In this document: positions 41,031 to 54,300 of the stretch, piece after piece | Position numbering within the stretch: position 1 is the first letter of the stretch | How the letters are laid out: every line of letters begins with the position of its first letter | Source of the DNA: Mycteria americana | Lineage: Eukaryota > Chordata > Aves > Ciconiiformes > Ciconiidae | NCBI RefSeq assembly: GCF_035582795.1 | Contig: NC_134370.1 | Span: 48,719,501-48,783,500 of the forward strand | Direction of reading: 5' to 3' | Length of the DNA: 64,000 bases | The notes under the pieces: model-generated | The model's input: only the letters and a program-made list of their open reading frames with translations | The model's database searches: none | Told to the model about the DNA's origin: nothing | Program-made: the position numbers and the translations under genes

Positions 41031-44000
41031 TCTCAGCCACCATCTTGTCCCATCTGCCACCATTTGCATGAAGATGCCTACGCTGGGTGAGCACCCGCTG
41101 GCTCAGTGTGCACCCCAGAGCAGCCCCACACCCTGGGGACATGGTGGCACAATGCCACCCCACTGTCCTTCACCCCTGCACTGTCACTGTCCTGGGTGGG
41201 ACCTGCTCCCTCCCCTCCAGCCACGGGAACGGGGTCAGTCCAGAGCAGTTTGACCACCTTGGTGCTTGTAAAAACACAGTTGTGGGCCCAAGGGACACGG
41301 AGGGACACATGGCCACGCAGCTGAGCTCTGCCCTCACGTGGGGCTGGGTGGCCGTGCTGGCCACCAGCTCCAGCCCCAAGAGGGGACAGCCACCCATCAC
41401 AGTGTCACCTCCGCACCCCCTCTTTCCACCATCTCCCCAAAGTGTGGGGAGCTAGGTCATGGGCTCTATCACTCCGTGCCTGTCCCCCGCTGCTCGCAGA
41501 GGAAACCACCAGCTGCTGCGGTGGGCACAGGAACCCGCATGGCTGGGGGGGCTCCGGTGGAAACTGGGGGGGCAGGAAACGGGTCGGGGAGGTGCTCAGA
41601 AACCCACAGCGTCACTCTTTCCCCAGCCAGCAGAAATCGCAGCAGGGATGGGGGCTCTGATCGCTTTTGCTGGTGGCCTCATCCGTGATGAGCACAGCGG
41701 GCGGCACGTGGATGGGCGGAGGCGCTTCCCCCGCCTCCGTGGGCAGCAGCTCGCCCACAAAGCCCGCGTGATTCAGGCGTATCCACTGCTATTCTTGGAC
41801 AAGCCGAAACAGAGAGTCTCTCCCCTCCCCAGTGGCCCTCTCCCCGTGCCACCTGCACTGGGGACAAGCAGGGTCCCTCCAGCGGGGTTTCCTCCTACTG
41901 AGAGGTGGCATCCGTGGGCGTCACGCTCTCGCTTTCCACCTGCGGGGCTTTCCTGGTGCGTATCACCTCCCGAGCGAGCAGGGTTACTAACTGCCCAGCC
42001 TCTTCACACCTTCCCCCCGGTAAACCACACCTCTGAGAGGCTGCTGAGAAAACCCCTGTCTTTCTGCTCCACGGCAGGAAATATCACTGAGCCAGCACTG
42101 CAGCCCCAGCCCCAGCGAAACCCCAGCCTCCCTGAAAACCTCAACCTCATCCCTCAGGCTCCTGGGGCTGGGAATGCCAAGACTGCAGTGATTTAGCAGA
42201 GGGAAGGTGTTTTGGGGGAGCCGCTCATCCTTTCTACGCTGCTGCAGACACCTCTGGGCCCCCAAGCCAATGGGAACTGGCCAGGATGGGGCTGACTTCA
42301 GCCAGGGTGATGCTGGCAGCGGATCTGTTTTGGGGCGAAGCATAAAGCGACTGCGTCACATCACTGGGATGGAGAGCAGAGCAGAGCAGGCGTGAAATTA
42401 GTGGCTGAAAAAAAGGCGTGGAGCTGACTGCATTGCTTTCTTACCTTAAAAATACAGCCCACACCCATATGTGGACCAATGCTGCTCAGCTCCCCGCCAA
42501 TCGCACTCGTCACTTGGGAAGGACAGTGTTTTTCATGTATTTTCCAACAAGCTCTTTTCTTTTCTGCAGTGGTTTCATCCTGGGGTCTTCCCCACTCTCC
42601 GCGTGAACAAATCCATTCATTGCAAACTTTCAGCTCCTGCCCACGAGCAGGTGGTTGGGAAAATTTGGGTAGTAAAAATCCTGCCCAGAAACCCCCTGTG
42701 ATTCAGTTCGGGGCTGGAGGGGAGGGGGAAAAACTCATTTTCATAGTATTATATTAAAAAAGAGAAACTTTCAGCTGCAAACAGACCATAGCGATGATCA
42801 AGCAGTTCTTGCTGGAGGGTTTCCTCTGGGAGCAGAGAGAAGGGGATGACCCAGCATGTGTTGGGCAGCATCCCAGAGGCACTCGGGGCTGAGTGCGTGA
42901 TGCTCGAGGAGCTGCTGGGGGCACCCAGAACATCTCATCGGGAGGACGGACCCAGCCAGGACAAGCTTTAATCTGAAACAGAGGCTATTTTAGCTTGTTT
43001 TTATTGTCCTGCTCCATTAAACTGAATCTCCTCTTACAAATTTATTGTGTGCAGTCCTGGACCTAAAAATTCCTGGGCTGATGCCTGGCTTTTGGGGTCT
43101 ATCGAGCTGGGATGGGGTATCTCACCCTGATGGGATGCATCCTTTGGCCACGATCGCCCCTCAGGGATCTTGGGGTGGAAATGCATGGTTAGAGGGGAAA
43201 AGCTTTCGCATGTGTGGCTGAGGGGAGGAGGAGCATGGCCACGTGGGAGGAAAGCACGCTGGTATATCCCCAGTTTAACTTCCTCCAGCATCTCCTGGGT
43301 CATCTCATTTCTAGTAAGCAGCTGAATTTCTCACTCGCATCGTTCACCATGGCCGGCCCCAACCCGCTTTGGTGACGTAGCATCACACACACCACATCCC
43401 CCGTGCCCCAGCGTGGACCACGGGCAAAAGGAGCCCAGAACCATGCATGGACAGACAGACATCTGCCCAAGGCTGGTTAAATCCCAAGATCCTCAGGGAA
43501 AAGGGGAAAATAGCTACAGGGCAGCAAACACACCCTGCAAACAGAGCTGCCACATCACAGACAGGAAAACAGGTTGGACAAAGAGGAGCAGCGAGGGTGA
43601 AGGTGGCTGGGAGTGAGCTGGGCGGGTGGCATGGTTTCAGGCACCCGATCCAGACACGCGAGCTCAGTTTATGACTCCCCTTTGCCAGCCTGTCCCAGGG
43701 GAAGCAGGCAGCAACACGGGCTGCGTCAGGTAAGATGTAACATAAGAAAAACGCTGGGAGAGGGCTCAGGCTTGTTGACAGGGAGGATTAGAAGATGTTG
43801 CCCTGGTGTGGCAGCAGCTCTCCATCCCTGGGATCCCAGCGTTCGTGAAACCAGGGGTGACCATCGGGACATCCCAGTTCCAGGCTCCAGAAGGCTCCTT
43901 CTGGGGTTGCTCTGTACCCCCGTCCCACCAGGAAAGGCTGCCCAGAGGGATGCTATGGCTGGAGACAGCATCTCGGCTGGGTCAGCGCATACCCTGGGTG

Positions 44001-46334
44001 CTTGCATGGAGCAAGCAGGCAGCAACTGTGCGATTTCTCACCAGCTCCTGCATCCGATTCAGGCGGATACGAGATTTCCTGGGTCTATTGTCCTGCCCAG
44101 CAAACCCTCCTCCCAAAGCAGCCTCCAAGGCCGCCAGCAAGGCTGGAGGCAGAAATAGCCCCCAAAAACGGCACTGGGAAAAAATCAAACACTCTTGAGA
44201 CTTGTTTCAGGCATGCGGCCATCCCCGCCTCCGCCTGCGTGGAGGAAGCCTGGAGAAGCCGCTGCAGTACCTGACCTTCCTGTGCGTGCCCGCTCCCACT
44301 GAAGCAAGACTCCCTAAATAACTCGCTCGAACAATGTGGCCATAGTCAGGGTGGGGGCGGCGATGCCTTGGCTTTCCCCTCCCCACGCACAGCTTTTCCC
44401 TCCAGCAGCCCTGAAGCCTGCGATAAACCCTGCTGCATGTGTTTGCCCACAGCTTTTGGCTCATTGTAATTATAGGAAGCAGCTGGCGGCCAGGGGAAAG
44501 GCAGGCCAGGATAAAACACAGCCTGAAATGTTTGGTCCTTTGCTGCTTTACTCGGGAAATTTAGCAAAAAGCTCCATCTTTTTCCTGCCCGTCCCCAGGG
44601 AGGAGGGACGGGCACCTGCTTGCAAAGGCTGGGCTGAGGAAGGAGATGCTGCTGCAGCCCCTGTGTGGGTGCGTGGGGTCTCTGTGTTACGCAGGGCTGG
44701 CCCTGTGGTGCTCAGTCCCATGCTCTCACCTGCTTCTCAGGCAAGAAAATGGAACCAGGGCTGCTGAAATGGCGTTATCGCAGCCCTGTGCCCCGCGCAG
44801 CCCCAGCCCGTTGCTTCCAGCCCGCTCCCGGGGGGTTTCAGCATCGCCATCGTGCTCTGCTCCCAGCCCTCCCTCTCGCCTCTTCCCAGGGCACCACAAA
44901 ACACTTCGGTGCTCGGGGTTTTAGTGAGGGTTTTTAGAGCTTTGGTAATCCAATGCTTGGCAGCAATAGAGCTGGAAATGCAAGCATCTCGGCGTCTGCA
45001 TACAGCACCCAAGCAGTAACGCCTGGGTGCCGGCTTTCTCTCCCTTCCCGTCCTGGGTGAGCTCCCCACCTCCTCCCACCGTGGAGGGGGGGTTGCCAGA
45101 AATCACACTTCTTGTTTTAGCTCCGCTGAAACCCGCCTGCCTTTCAGGCTCATTTCTCCTTTACATCAAGATGTAAGCTACCGCATATGCTAAGCGCTAA
45201 GAAAGAAATAAGGCAGGGGAAGCTTTCGCTTTCAGCTGCCAACCCCCACCCTGCAGATCAGGGACCTCCAAAACCCTCCTGCATAACCTGCGTTGGGTCC
45301 TCTAGCACAGGTCCCAGGGGACAGAGGTGCCCGTCACCGCTGTCCCTGTGCCCCCAGCTGGTCCCCCATCACCTCCAATGCTTTGCAAGAGGAGCTCACT
45401 AGTGCATCGCCGCAAACTGGGGCTAGAGCTCGGGGGGCTCCTACCCAGCCACCAGTGCCTAAATATTTTCCAATGCTACCTGCAGGAACAGGCCTAGCAG
45501 CAAGCACTAAGAATAGCGCACAGAAAGGTAGCTGGGCACAGGTTCAGATGAAGCCATAACCCTTTGAAAGCCCTGCAAAAGGGGGCCGAGCACTGCGACA
45601 GGTCTGCTGGGCTCTGCAACCGGTTCTGCCTTTGTGCCAAAGTGCTTTGATGGAGGGTTTGAAAGAGAGGGGGAGGTTATTGTTCCCTCCTGCTTTTGTT
45701 GGCACGTTTTTAAGGCTTGAATTCCTATTCCCTGCTTCCCTCCATCCCAAGCGCCTGGCCTTCTCCCCACCCCCCAGCTATCAACCATCAGCTCATTTTT
45801 CCCCCCAAACCAGCAAAAAGAGAGCTGCGAGTTCAGCACCGCTCTGTTTCACAGGCTGTCAGCCAGGCAGCCCATGCATTCATTCCTAAAAGCCATGCCT
45901 GACGTCAAAGCCAAGGATGCGCAGGAGCCACACGTTGCCTGTCCCAGCTCCCAGTGAGCGGCAGAGCTGCAGGCAGAAGGTGCCGGGACGACTCCGCACC
46001 CACAAAGACCCACCGCCGATATTTATATCCCTCGCTTTCTGCAGGCAGTGGGTGGTGATGAGTGGGGTGCTGCTAACAACCCCCTTGGGATTCTCCAGCA
46101 GGAATGTGCCTGGCTTCTCACTCCCGATGGTGCCAGCCTGAAGTGGAAGCAGCAAGCCCAGGGCATGAGGGGTGGCCTGGCATTGGGCTGGGGCTGCTGC
46201 TGGAGAAGAGAGGCAGGTAAGACATGGAAGGAGGTGGGGGGACCCCTTGATCATAGGTGAAGAGGGACAGGGGAGACCCCAGACACCATTGCAGCAGCAT
46301 CCCTCGGCTCCTGGTGAGAAACCCAGCACTCGCC

Positions 46335-47978
46335 TGCTCTTTTCCACTCTTTATTTCAACAACCACGTTCTCACTTTGGTCACAGCTCTGAAAGGTTTTT
46401 TTGGTAGCTGTTGTGTTGTTTGTTTTTTCTCTTCTCTAATTTGAATCCACTTTCTATAATATTATAAAATTATACAAGTACAGTAATCATCAGTTGGTAA
46501 TAAATAGGTATGTTAGTTCACAAAGTTAAAGTGCTTTAAGAAGGGATGTAAGAAGCTCTATCCTAGATTTGGGTGGGTTTCTTGAAAATGTAGTGCAGTA
46601 GGAAGCTCTGGCCTGTTGTCCATAGTCTGCGGTCACAAGAGGCACATGGCATCTCTCCCCCTTACCAAAAAGACCCCTCGGGCACTCCTGAGTGTCTCTG
46701 AGCAGGCACGAAGCAGGAGCTGTGCCACTGTGACAGGTTACTGGAAGCATGAGATACAATGCCCCCGCCGTTACGCGGCCCAAGGCTGCGCGTTTCGGCG
46801 GTCAAGAGGGCTGGGAAAGGCTTGTACAAGGTGTGGGATCATCCCTTGCACACATTTTTCACAGTTTAGTCTTGCTCGGAGACCTCAAAGCCCAAGGGAA
46901 GCAAACCCTGGTCCTCCCCTGTCCCCTCACTGCAAGGGAGAGAGGCAGATCTGCTCTGGGTGGTGGGGACAGCCGCAGCCCCCCTGAGCCCATCAGCATT
47001 GCCCTGAGATCGGCAGCCTGCCTCTTTCCCTGAGGAAGCCCGGTCCCTCTCCCAGAGGAGAGGTGCTGGGAGCAGGGGCTGCCTGCTGCCCACAGATAAA
47101 TGCCCTTAGCTGCCTGCAGAGGATTTGTGCGTTTAAAACTTCTTCCCAAGGCCTCCCTGGGTTTGGTTTGGGCTCTGCTTCCACCTTCCCTTCCTGTCCC
47201 CTTCGGTCTGTCCTTCCCCACACCGCAAATCTAGTCATCTTCCGAGGCTTTTCCATGCAAAATGCTAACTTTGTGCCTGCCCTTGCCTGCAGGTTTCCAG
47301 CGCTAGTTCTCGATCTCCCTCCCATGTCAAAGCCAACTGTAAAAAAAACAATAAACCAAACCCAAAAACCCTTCCAGAGCCCAATTCTCCAGACCAGAAG
47401 GGGACTCATATGTGATACTGGGAGCATTCCAACTGCTTGCCATTAGCCACTAAAAACTTGGAGGCATCAGTCCCCGCTCGGAGCGAAGCACAGATCAAAC
47501 AGTTAGAAAGGCCAAGGGCTGGCTCCTCCTCTTCATCACATGCACGTTCCCAAAAGAGAGGAGTCATTGTGCCCTGAGGATCAGTGCATGCACATCGGCA
47601 GAAGTCCCCTGAATGTCTGCACCCAGGGTAGGCTCAGCATGATAACCAGTACAGAGCTACTAGCGCGGGCTCAGGGAGAGGCTGACACCACTCCCTTCGC
47701 ACTGCTGGGTACTCTGAACGTCCCCCATGTGTTAGGGTACCCCTTCCCTCCCTGTCCCCAAACCCTCCTCCACCTGGCCCTGCAATCGCATCTTCCTCGC
47801 CATGACTCTTCCACCACGGCCAAAGATGGAGGGGTTGCTGCCCAGGACCCCTTTTGAGACAGTCAAAGATTAATGTCCAAGGAGTGACTAAGAGAATGGG
47901 GATCTCGCCTCAGGAGCGGACAGCAAGTGCAGGAAGAGCGGCAGCAGCCAGGATGGCGGGAACACAGTCCTGTCATGT
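46335..47978 (-). other. SEMA7A: SEMA7A 3'UTR (inferred extent)
   Basis: About 1.6 kb from the stop codon to the first canonical AATAAA downstream on the minus strand. It includes an AT-rich stretch near 46440-46510. The boundary is inferred from the poly(A) signal only. Confidence 0.5.
46350..46355 (-). promoter_or_regulatory. SEMA7A candidate poly(A) signal AATAAA
   Basis: TTTATT on the plus strand; the first canonical hexamer after the SEMA7A stop. The sequence just beyond contains TGTCTGGGG, a plausible GU-rich element. Confidence 0.5.
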
Positions 47979-48328
47979 TCAGTGGAAGAGCTCCACCAAT
48001 ACCACCATCAGGAGCAGCTGCAACCAAGAGCCAAATGTCATGGTGGCCTGGCCCTTCTGGGACATGAACCTGAGCTGGTTCACCAGGCGCTCCTTCACCA
48101 GAGCCTGCCTGAAGCCATCCTCCTCTGAGATGCAGACATAGTGGCCGTAGTGAATGTGGCTCACGTTCTGGATGAAGTGGAAGCAGTCCTGCTGGGGGTG
48201 GGTGGTGTTGCAGGTCTTGATGAGGCTGTTGTTGTGGTACCAGTTGTAGGTGGCATAGTGGGACTCGATGGGACAGTTGAGGTAGTAGCGGGAGAAAGGG
48301 ACAACTGTGATGTTCTGATAGTCATCTA
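47979..48328 (-). CDS. SEMA7A: SEMA7A last exon (Ig domain, GPI signal)
   Basis: Acceptor aatctcttccag. It encodes the Ig-like domain with four possible N-glycosylation sites (NIT, NNS, NTT, NVS) and the hydrophobic tail, then TGA at 47979-47981. A second acceptor 65 bp upstream (at about 48393) is in a compatible frame but adds residues absent from human. Confidence 0.95.
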
Positions 48329-51300
48329 CTGGAAGAGATTGAGAAGTGGGGGATGAGGCAGGCATCTCCAGGAACCACGGATTCCCCCACAAGTCTGGAG
48401 GGAAGAACAGTTGGGTCGATGGGGACATGTTACATGGCCATTTAACAACAATGGCAGGGCCTGACCCACCCCTGGTGAAGTCCATGGGACTCTTCTCCCT
48501 GGACATCAGCAAACATAGAGTTTGAGCCCTCTCACCCAGCTCAGAAATACATTATCTAGTGATTAACTCCAAGCTGAGACTTGCTTGGTGTCTTGGGCTC
48601 AGCATGGTCATTCCCAGTTCCCCAGCAATGAGTTGCAACACCTGGCACAGCCCGTACAAAGACCTGAGAATCAGTCACCCTGCCCCAAACACCCCCTGGA
48701 TAAATGGCTTACAGCTCAAAACCTTTACATACCTTCCTTAATATCCCCCTTTTGGCACTTTCCTTGCCACGGGTCCAGGTTCAGGTTCTGATGTACCTCC
48801 CTAGCAGATGGGAACAAGCATTAACAAAGCACTAACGTCAGGGAAGCAGCGCTTCAGGGCTAGCAAAGGAATTGCCTATACAAGATGTGGTGGATCAGAT
48901 AAGGAAGAAAGTTTAAACACCTGCTATTACCTGGGTAGGGAAAAAACACACCCCACACCCCCACTTAGGAGGTTGGTGGATGACAAACATGAGACCCAGG
49001 AGCTCACCACAATCAACTGCTTTAAACAGCATCGCAACCAGCAGAGCTACACACATTTCTAACAGCAAAAGAGGGGCTGGGTGCTCAAAACCCATTGACC
49101 TCTCCCTCCCCAGAGCAGGGGTGCTGCGGGAGGGATGGATCCCTGCAGAGGCACAGTTTTTGGGGACAGCACAGACGTCTACGCTGTTACTGCCTGGACA
49201 CAATGGGCTCATCTCTCTCTGTGATGGGAAGATGGCCTCAAAACCATGTGCAGCCCTGGCCAGGAAGGGGAATACTGAAGGTCTAGGTATTTCTCACTTG
49301 AAAGCAATCAGCTGAAGGTGATGGAGAAACAGCAAGCTGTCGGTGCCACGTACCTGTTTAAATAAACTGACTGACAACTCCCGTTGAACCACCCACAGTA
49401 TGGGTCCCTTGCCAGCAAGCAGCTGTCACAGTTGTTGCGATACACCCTGCACATGTCCATGGGTATCTCCATGACTTTATTTGTTGAGCCAACGTACAGC
49501 ATCGCCTGCAGGAAGGAAGCAGAGGGGCTGATCATCTCGGCACTGTGTCCCAGTGCCACCCGACTGTCTAGCACTTCTCCTGCAGCTTCACTGTGATATT
49601 GGGGTGGGGATTTCACCAGCAGGGCTGGTAGGTCTCCAGGCAATGAAGTCATATGTCCCTATCATGAGAGGGGAAACAGCCATCCTTCCCCCACCAGCCC
49701 TGTGTATAAATAAGTTTGCTCCATCAGTGACAGCAGTTGCCACCAGTTGTCACCTCTGGGATGGAGCACCAGCGCTGCCCGACAGCAAGGCTGGACAAGA
49801 AGAGGGAAACTGCAGAGGGAGAACGCTGTGCTGGGATTTGGCCCAGGGAGCAAACAGGCTTGTTCTTCCCTCGCCTCCAGAGGAGAGTAGGTGTTCGAAA
49901 AGCTCCGTTGCCCACTGACCACACAGAGAGTTACCCAGGACTGGGGACATCAGCTCAGCTGTTAGGATTTAGCAAAGCACGCTGCAGAACCCCCCAGAAA
50001 CCCACCCAGAGGCTACTTCCAGATCCAGTGGCTGTCATTAAACCACCTGTCCCTGCCTCCCCTGCTGCCTGCTTTTAAAGCTACAGCCCAACCCACTGTT
50101 TTCCTTTCCATGGAGCAGGCAGAGACCCACCCTCTTGTGGTCCAGGATCATGGACTGGATCGGGTCCTTCTTTGGGAAGACCTGGAGCTCCATGATGTTC
50201 TGCACCCCATCCGGCAGCTCCACGATCTTGTGGATGGATCCCTTGTCTAGAAAGAAAGAGGGGAGAGCCCTGATGAAGCATGCTGAGAACAGAAAGGCAA
50301 GGCAGAGGGGCTGCAGGCAGGGGTGGGGAAGCCAGGCAGAGAACCAGCTCTGCCTCCAGCCCTCGCTGTGGCAGACAATACCCACTCTGCAGAGCCAGGC
50401 TTGACTGGATTCCTGAAACCAGCCACCCAGAGAAGACAGGACCTTTCTCAGAAGAAGCGTGCTTGCTCTGCTAGGAAGTCATCCCCCAGACAGTAGTGTT
50501 TCCCACAGCAGAGCCTTGTCATCCTCCCAGCCAAGAGCCACAAGGAACCCATTTCCCATCGCCCTTCGAGACCTGGCTGTGCCTGCTTTGATCAGCTGTG
50601 CTGTAACGGCCTCAGCAAGAAAAAGCAACTGCTCCCAAGCTCTGCTTTGATCACTGGCCTGTTCTTGTGTGAGCCTCATCTCACCACTCGCCTGAGGCTG
50701 AAACTTGGGTTTTTGCCTTTCTGTTTTTCTAATTAAACTGACTCCCCTCCTCAGTTAAATGACTCCAAACTGGTGATTTAAGAAAATGAGTCAGTTTGGT
50801 GGAGGCGTGGAAAGGCAGACCCTGAGGGAACAGGGCTCAGGAATCCTGATCGTTTACCCTCTTTTAGTACTTGCATGGGTTCCCCTTCCCAAATAGTCGC
50901 TCCCTTCTCCACCATCAACCAGGGGGAGGTGAAAGATGTGACCCCAGGTCAGGCAGGGATTAGGACACTCCAGGTGCTGGCCCTTGCCTCCACACCCACC
51001 CCAGCGAGGGTGGGCAGCTGCCCTGCCAAGGCCTGCATCTTGGAGCAATCTCCTGGGAGGACTCTGCAAGGTGTTAGCTGCATTTAAGCTAAGGCTTTCA
51101 GCAAGATAAAAACAATCTGAGCATGCGTGGGCCCTAATACAACCCAGGCCACCTACTGAGCGCTGTCTGCATTTTTTTTAATCACAGATTAGGAGATAAA
51201 AGCCGCAGAAAGTCCCTCCACAAGTGCCAGAGAACAAATCCCAGCACAGTGCAAGAAAAAGGGATAAGCACAGCTGTAGAGAGCATGCCCAGGGAGGCAG

Positions 51301-54300
51301 GCAGGCAAGAGAGGGAAGCACTGGGTTAGGGACCTTTGCACCTTCTGGGCAGCGAGTAGCTGCACTGCATGGGAACCCAGGCAGCTGCCTGACTGAGCTC
51401 GCCAACCTTTTGCTCTCCATCCCGTTCACCTGCAGCTGAATTGCCTTGGCCCAGCTCTGCAGCATCTCCGGCTGCCCCAGGACCGCCAGCAGCTGTGATC
51501 AGCTGGCTGTGTCTCCAGCCAGAGGTGCTGGCCTTGCAGGAAGTCCACGCTGCTGCACTAGAGCAAGCAGAGACAGGAGATGACAGAGTGGGGCCCTTTG
51601 CAAAGGATTTCTGCTTGACAGTGTAAAGCTGCACCTGGGGAGAGCTGTGCTACCCCTCCCTTGTCCTAAAAACACTTGGCCTGAGACCTACCAAAGGCCG
51701 AAGCAGCCCAACCGGGTAAATCCCATGTGCTAGGACTCCGCTTTCAGTCTGTCTTTGCCTATGCAGCCAAATTGGATGTATTTAGCTGTACTGGGACTTG
51801 GCAGCTCTTTTCTGCTTGACAAACATATGCCAAGCTGGGAACACAGCCCCTTGCTTCGCTCTGCACTGGGGGTCTCGTCTGTTTCCCTTGGATTCCCCAC
51901 CCTCAAGGGGAAAGCAAACTCTGGGGAACTCCAAAGGGAATGGTTCTCAGTACCTGTTGCCAGATAAAGCACGTTGTAGCGGCGTCCATCACCCGCAGAG
52001 ACCTCGTGCACCCCGATCTTCTGGTAGCGGTGCTTGTTGTGGAATAAGGGGCTCTTGGTGGGGGAGAGGGGCTCCACCCGGTCCTCCACCTCCGGGTGGC
52101 TGTCTGCTATCTTGAAAGTCTCGCTCGGGGTGTGCTGTCCAGAGGAAATGCACTGCAGCAAGAGGGGACAAAAGCCACCATCAGAGTCAGGCAGGTCCCT
52201 GAGGATGAGGCTCGAGGGCAGGAGAGCAAGGCAGGGCACAGCGTGGATACTTCAGCCCAGAGGACGATGCCCAGACACAGCACACAAGCCTGCCCTGGGG
52301 GTAAACACTAGCCCTGGGGCTGCTGTGATTGTGCTCATGCCAGGTCCTACCAGCGATCTCCTCTGCAGAAGCTGCAGTTTAGGAGACTCACACCCTGTCA
52401 CCCCAGAGGCTTAGGGGAGCCTCCCCCACCCTGCTGATTGCTGCCAGGTCAGTGGTGCACCCGTAACCACAGGGCTGGGCTGCAGGTTGGCTCAGTGAAA
52501 CCCGCAGGGTTAGCAAACACAAGGCAAGACATTGTCCTCCAGCTTCACGGACAAGAGCTCACAGACGTTTGCCAAGGCATGTAAGAGCCCATCTCCCCTT
52601 GCTTTCCATGAAGGCATTGGACCTTTCCAGCCTCCTTTTGTTTCCAGCAACAAAGCTCAGATACTTCCTGCAGTACCTACAAACCTTCCTCGCTGCCCCA
52701 GTTCTCACCTGGCTGCTCAGTGGTGGGACCATCCCCTCACCTGCCCCAGCTACTCTGACAACTGCAGTGGCAGAGGAGGGACCAGCTCTCCTGGCCTTGG
52801 GAGGCCTCTCCAATTCATGGGGGCATTTTTTATCACTCACCTGCCCAGGCCTGATCTCTGGGTTGGGACCATTATAGCCTTTGAGTTTGGATGTCCGAAA
52901 CACGTTGTCAATGTCCCCAAAGGAATAGACGCAAACAGCAGAGCTTCCCCTGTGGGCAACAAGACAAAGACAGGGTCAGGGAGACATTGGCCATCGCCCC
53001 TTCGGCTGGGGCATGGCTGTGTGCATCATGCCTTTGCTGACCATGTCCGCTCTGGCTGTTTTCCACTCACGGGCCTGCCAGAGAGACTAAAGAGCTGAAA
53101 GAAAGGATTTGGCCCATGTGACAGGACATCCCCCCATTTTGCAAAGACCCTCACCAGGTGTTTGTGAAGAGCCCATAGACTTTGGAGTGCCGCCAGTTAC
53201 TTGCAGGGACAAAGAATACATCTTGCAACCAGTTGAAGTTGCCCTTGGTGACTGGGTCAACACAAATCAAGCTGGCCTTCAGGAAAGTGGTCCACTTGGA
53301 AGCAGAGAGCGAACTGGTTCCCCCTTTATCTTCCTGGGGGAGAGGGAAAGCAGGGAGTCAGGGTTTGGCAGACGAGAACACAATGTCCCCCACTGTCCAG
53401 CATCTTGGAAGGATAACTGGGGGATGCTCCAGAGGTATATTTGATCCTGGTCATTGCAACAATCATGTACCTCTCTAACATCCCAGTGAGACAGAACAGG
53501 GCTTTCTCTCCCCTACAGGCAAGATGGAAGCCAGAGGATGGGAAGGCCTGAAGGACACGGTCATACCCCACACAACCTCTGTGGCAGAGGATAGAATTGA
53601 GCCAGAGGGGCCAAATCATATGCTGATAACACCAGGTGAACTGGCATGTCCATTTGCCACCCCTGTAACACTCTTGCCTCCCCACCATACACTGTTCCTG
53701 CGGTACCTTACACAGCTGGGCCACTCGGGAGATGTTTCTAGGGGCCTCGGGACTCTTATCCGGGTTATCTTCACGAAAGAAGTAGTAAATCTTGTCCTGG
53801 TGAGGCTCTTCATGCCTTAATGTGGTGGCTTTGACAAACTGAGGGTCTGAGAAGGGAAGGGAGCCATCAGAAAACCTTGGCCTGAACATTTGAAAAGCCA
53901 CCAGTGGGCACCAAACCAGCATGCTCTGCAGCTAACCACTCACCCTCAGACAAGATAAGGAAATGCAAACGCCACCTGTGCTCCAGGAAAAGGATAGATC
54001 TGAGCCCATCCTCTACACCTGACCGGTGCATCGCACTAACAACCACTCTTCATGTGCCACCTTCCCAGTGCGTTCCCCTTCCTCTCCCTCCTGCCCAATT
54101 CCACACTCCTGTTCCCTTGAAGGCCAAGACCCCAGAGCCCGGTGAAGCCTCGGCCGCTTAGCAGCAAAGGAAACCCATTCTCCTTTCTTGCACAGCGGAG
54201 CTATATCATAGAGGAAGGCTCCCTCGGTGGGAGCAAGCTGCACTGTTGTTTGTGTTTGCTGTGGAAAACCCAGTGATGCTCTTCCTATTAATGCACCACT

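Larger units (their letters stand above)
39089..46329. other. CYP11A1-SEMA7A intergenic region
   Basis: No exon-like coding segment supported on either strand. Contents: a degenerate GGGGTGTCCCTGG repeat (39860-40045), a CpG-rich patch (about 40170-40290), the 48-bp minisatellite (40381-41030), and AATAAA on the plus strand at 39385. The stretch from 41.1 to 46.3 kb shows nothing I can name. Confidence 0.7.

Noticed and set aside
39730-41253. Long plus-strand ORF (507 codons) and matching minus-strand ORFs with 16-residue repeats
   Set aside because: Created by the 48-bp minisatellite, whose unit length is a multiple of three, so several frames are open on both strands. No splice or family support.
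48329-48393. Longer SEMA7A last exon using the upstream acceptor cttccctccag
   Set aside because: It would insert about 22 residues between the PSI linker and Ig domain that human lacks; the downstream acceptor gives a length match within one residue.
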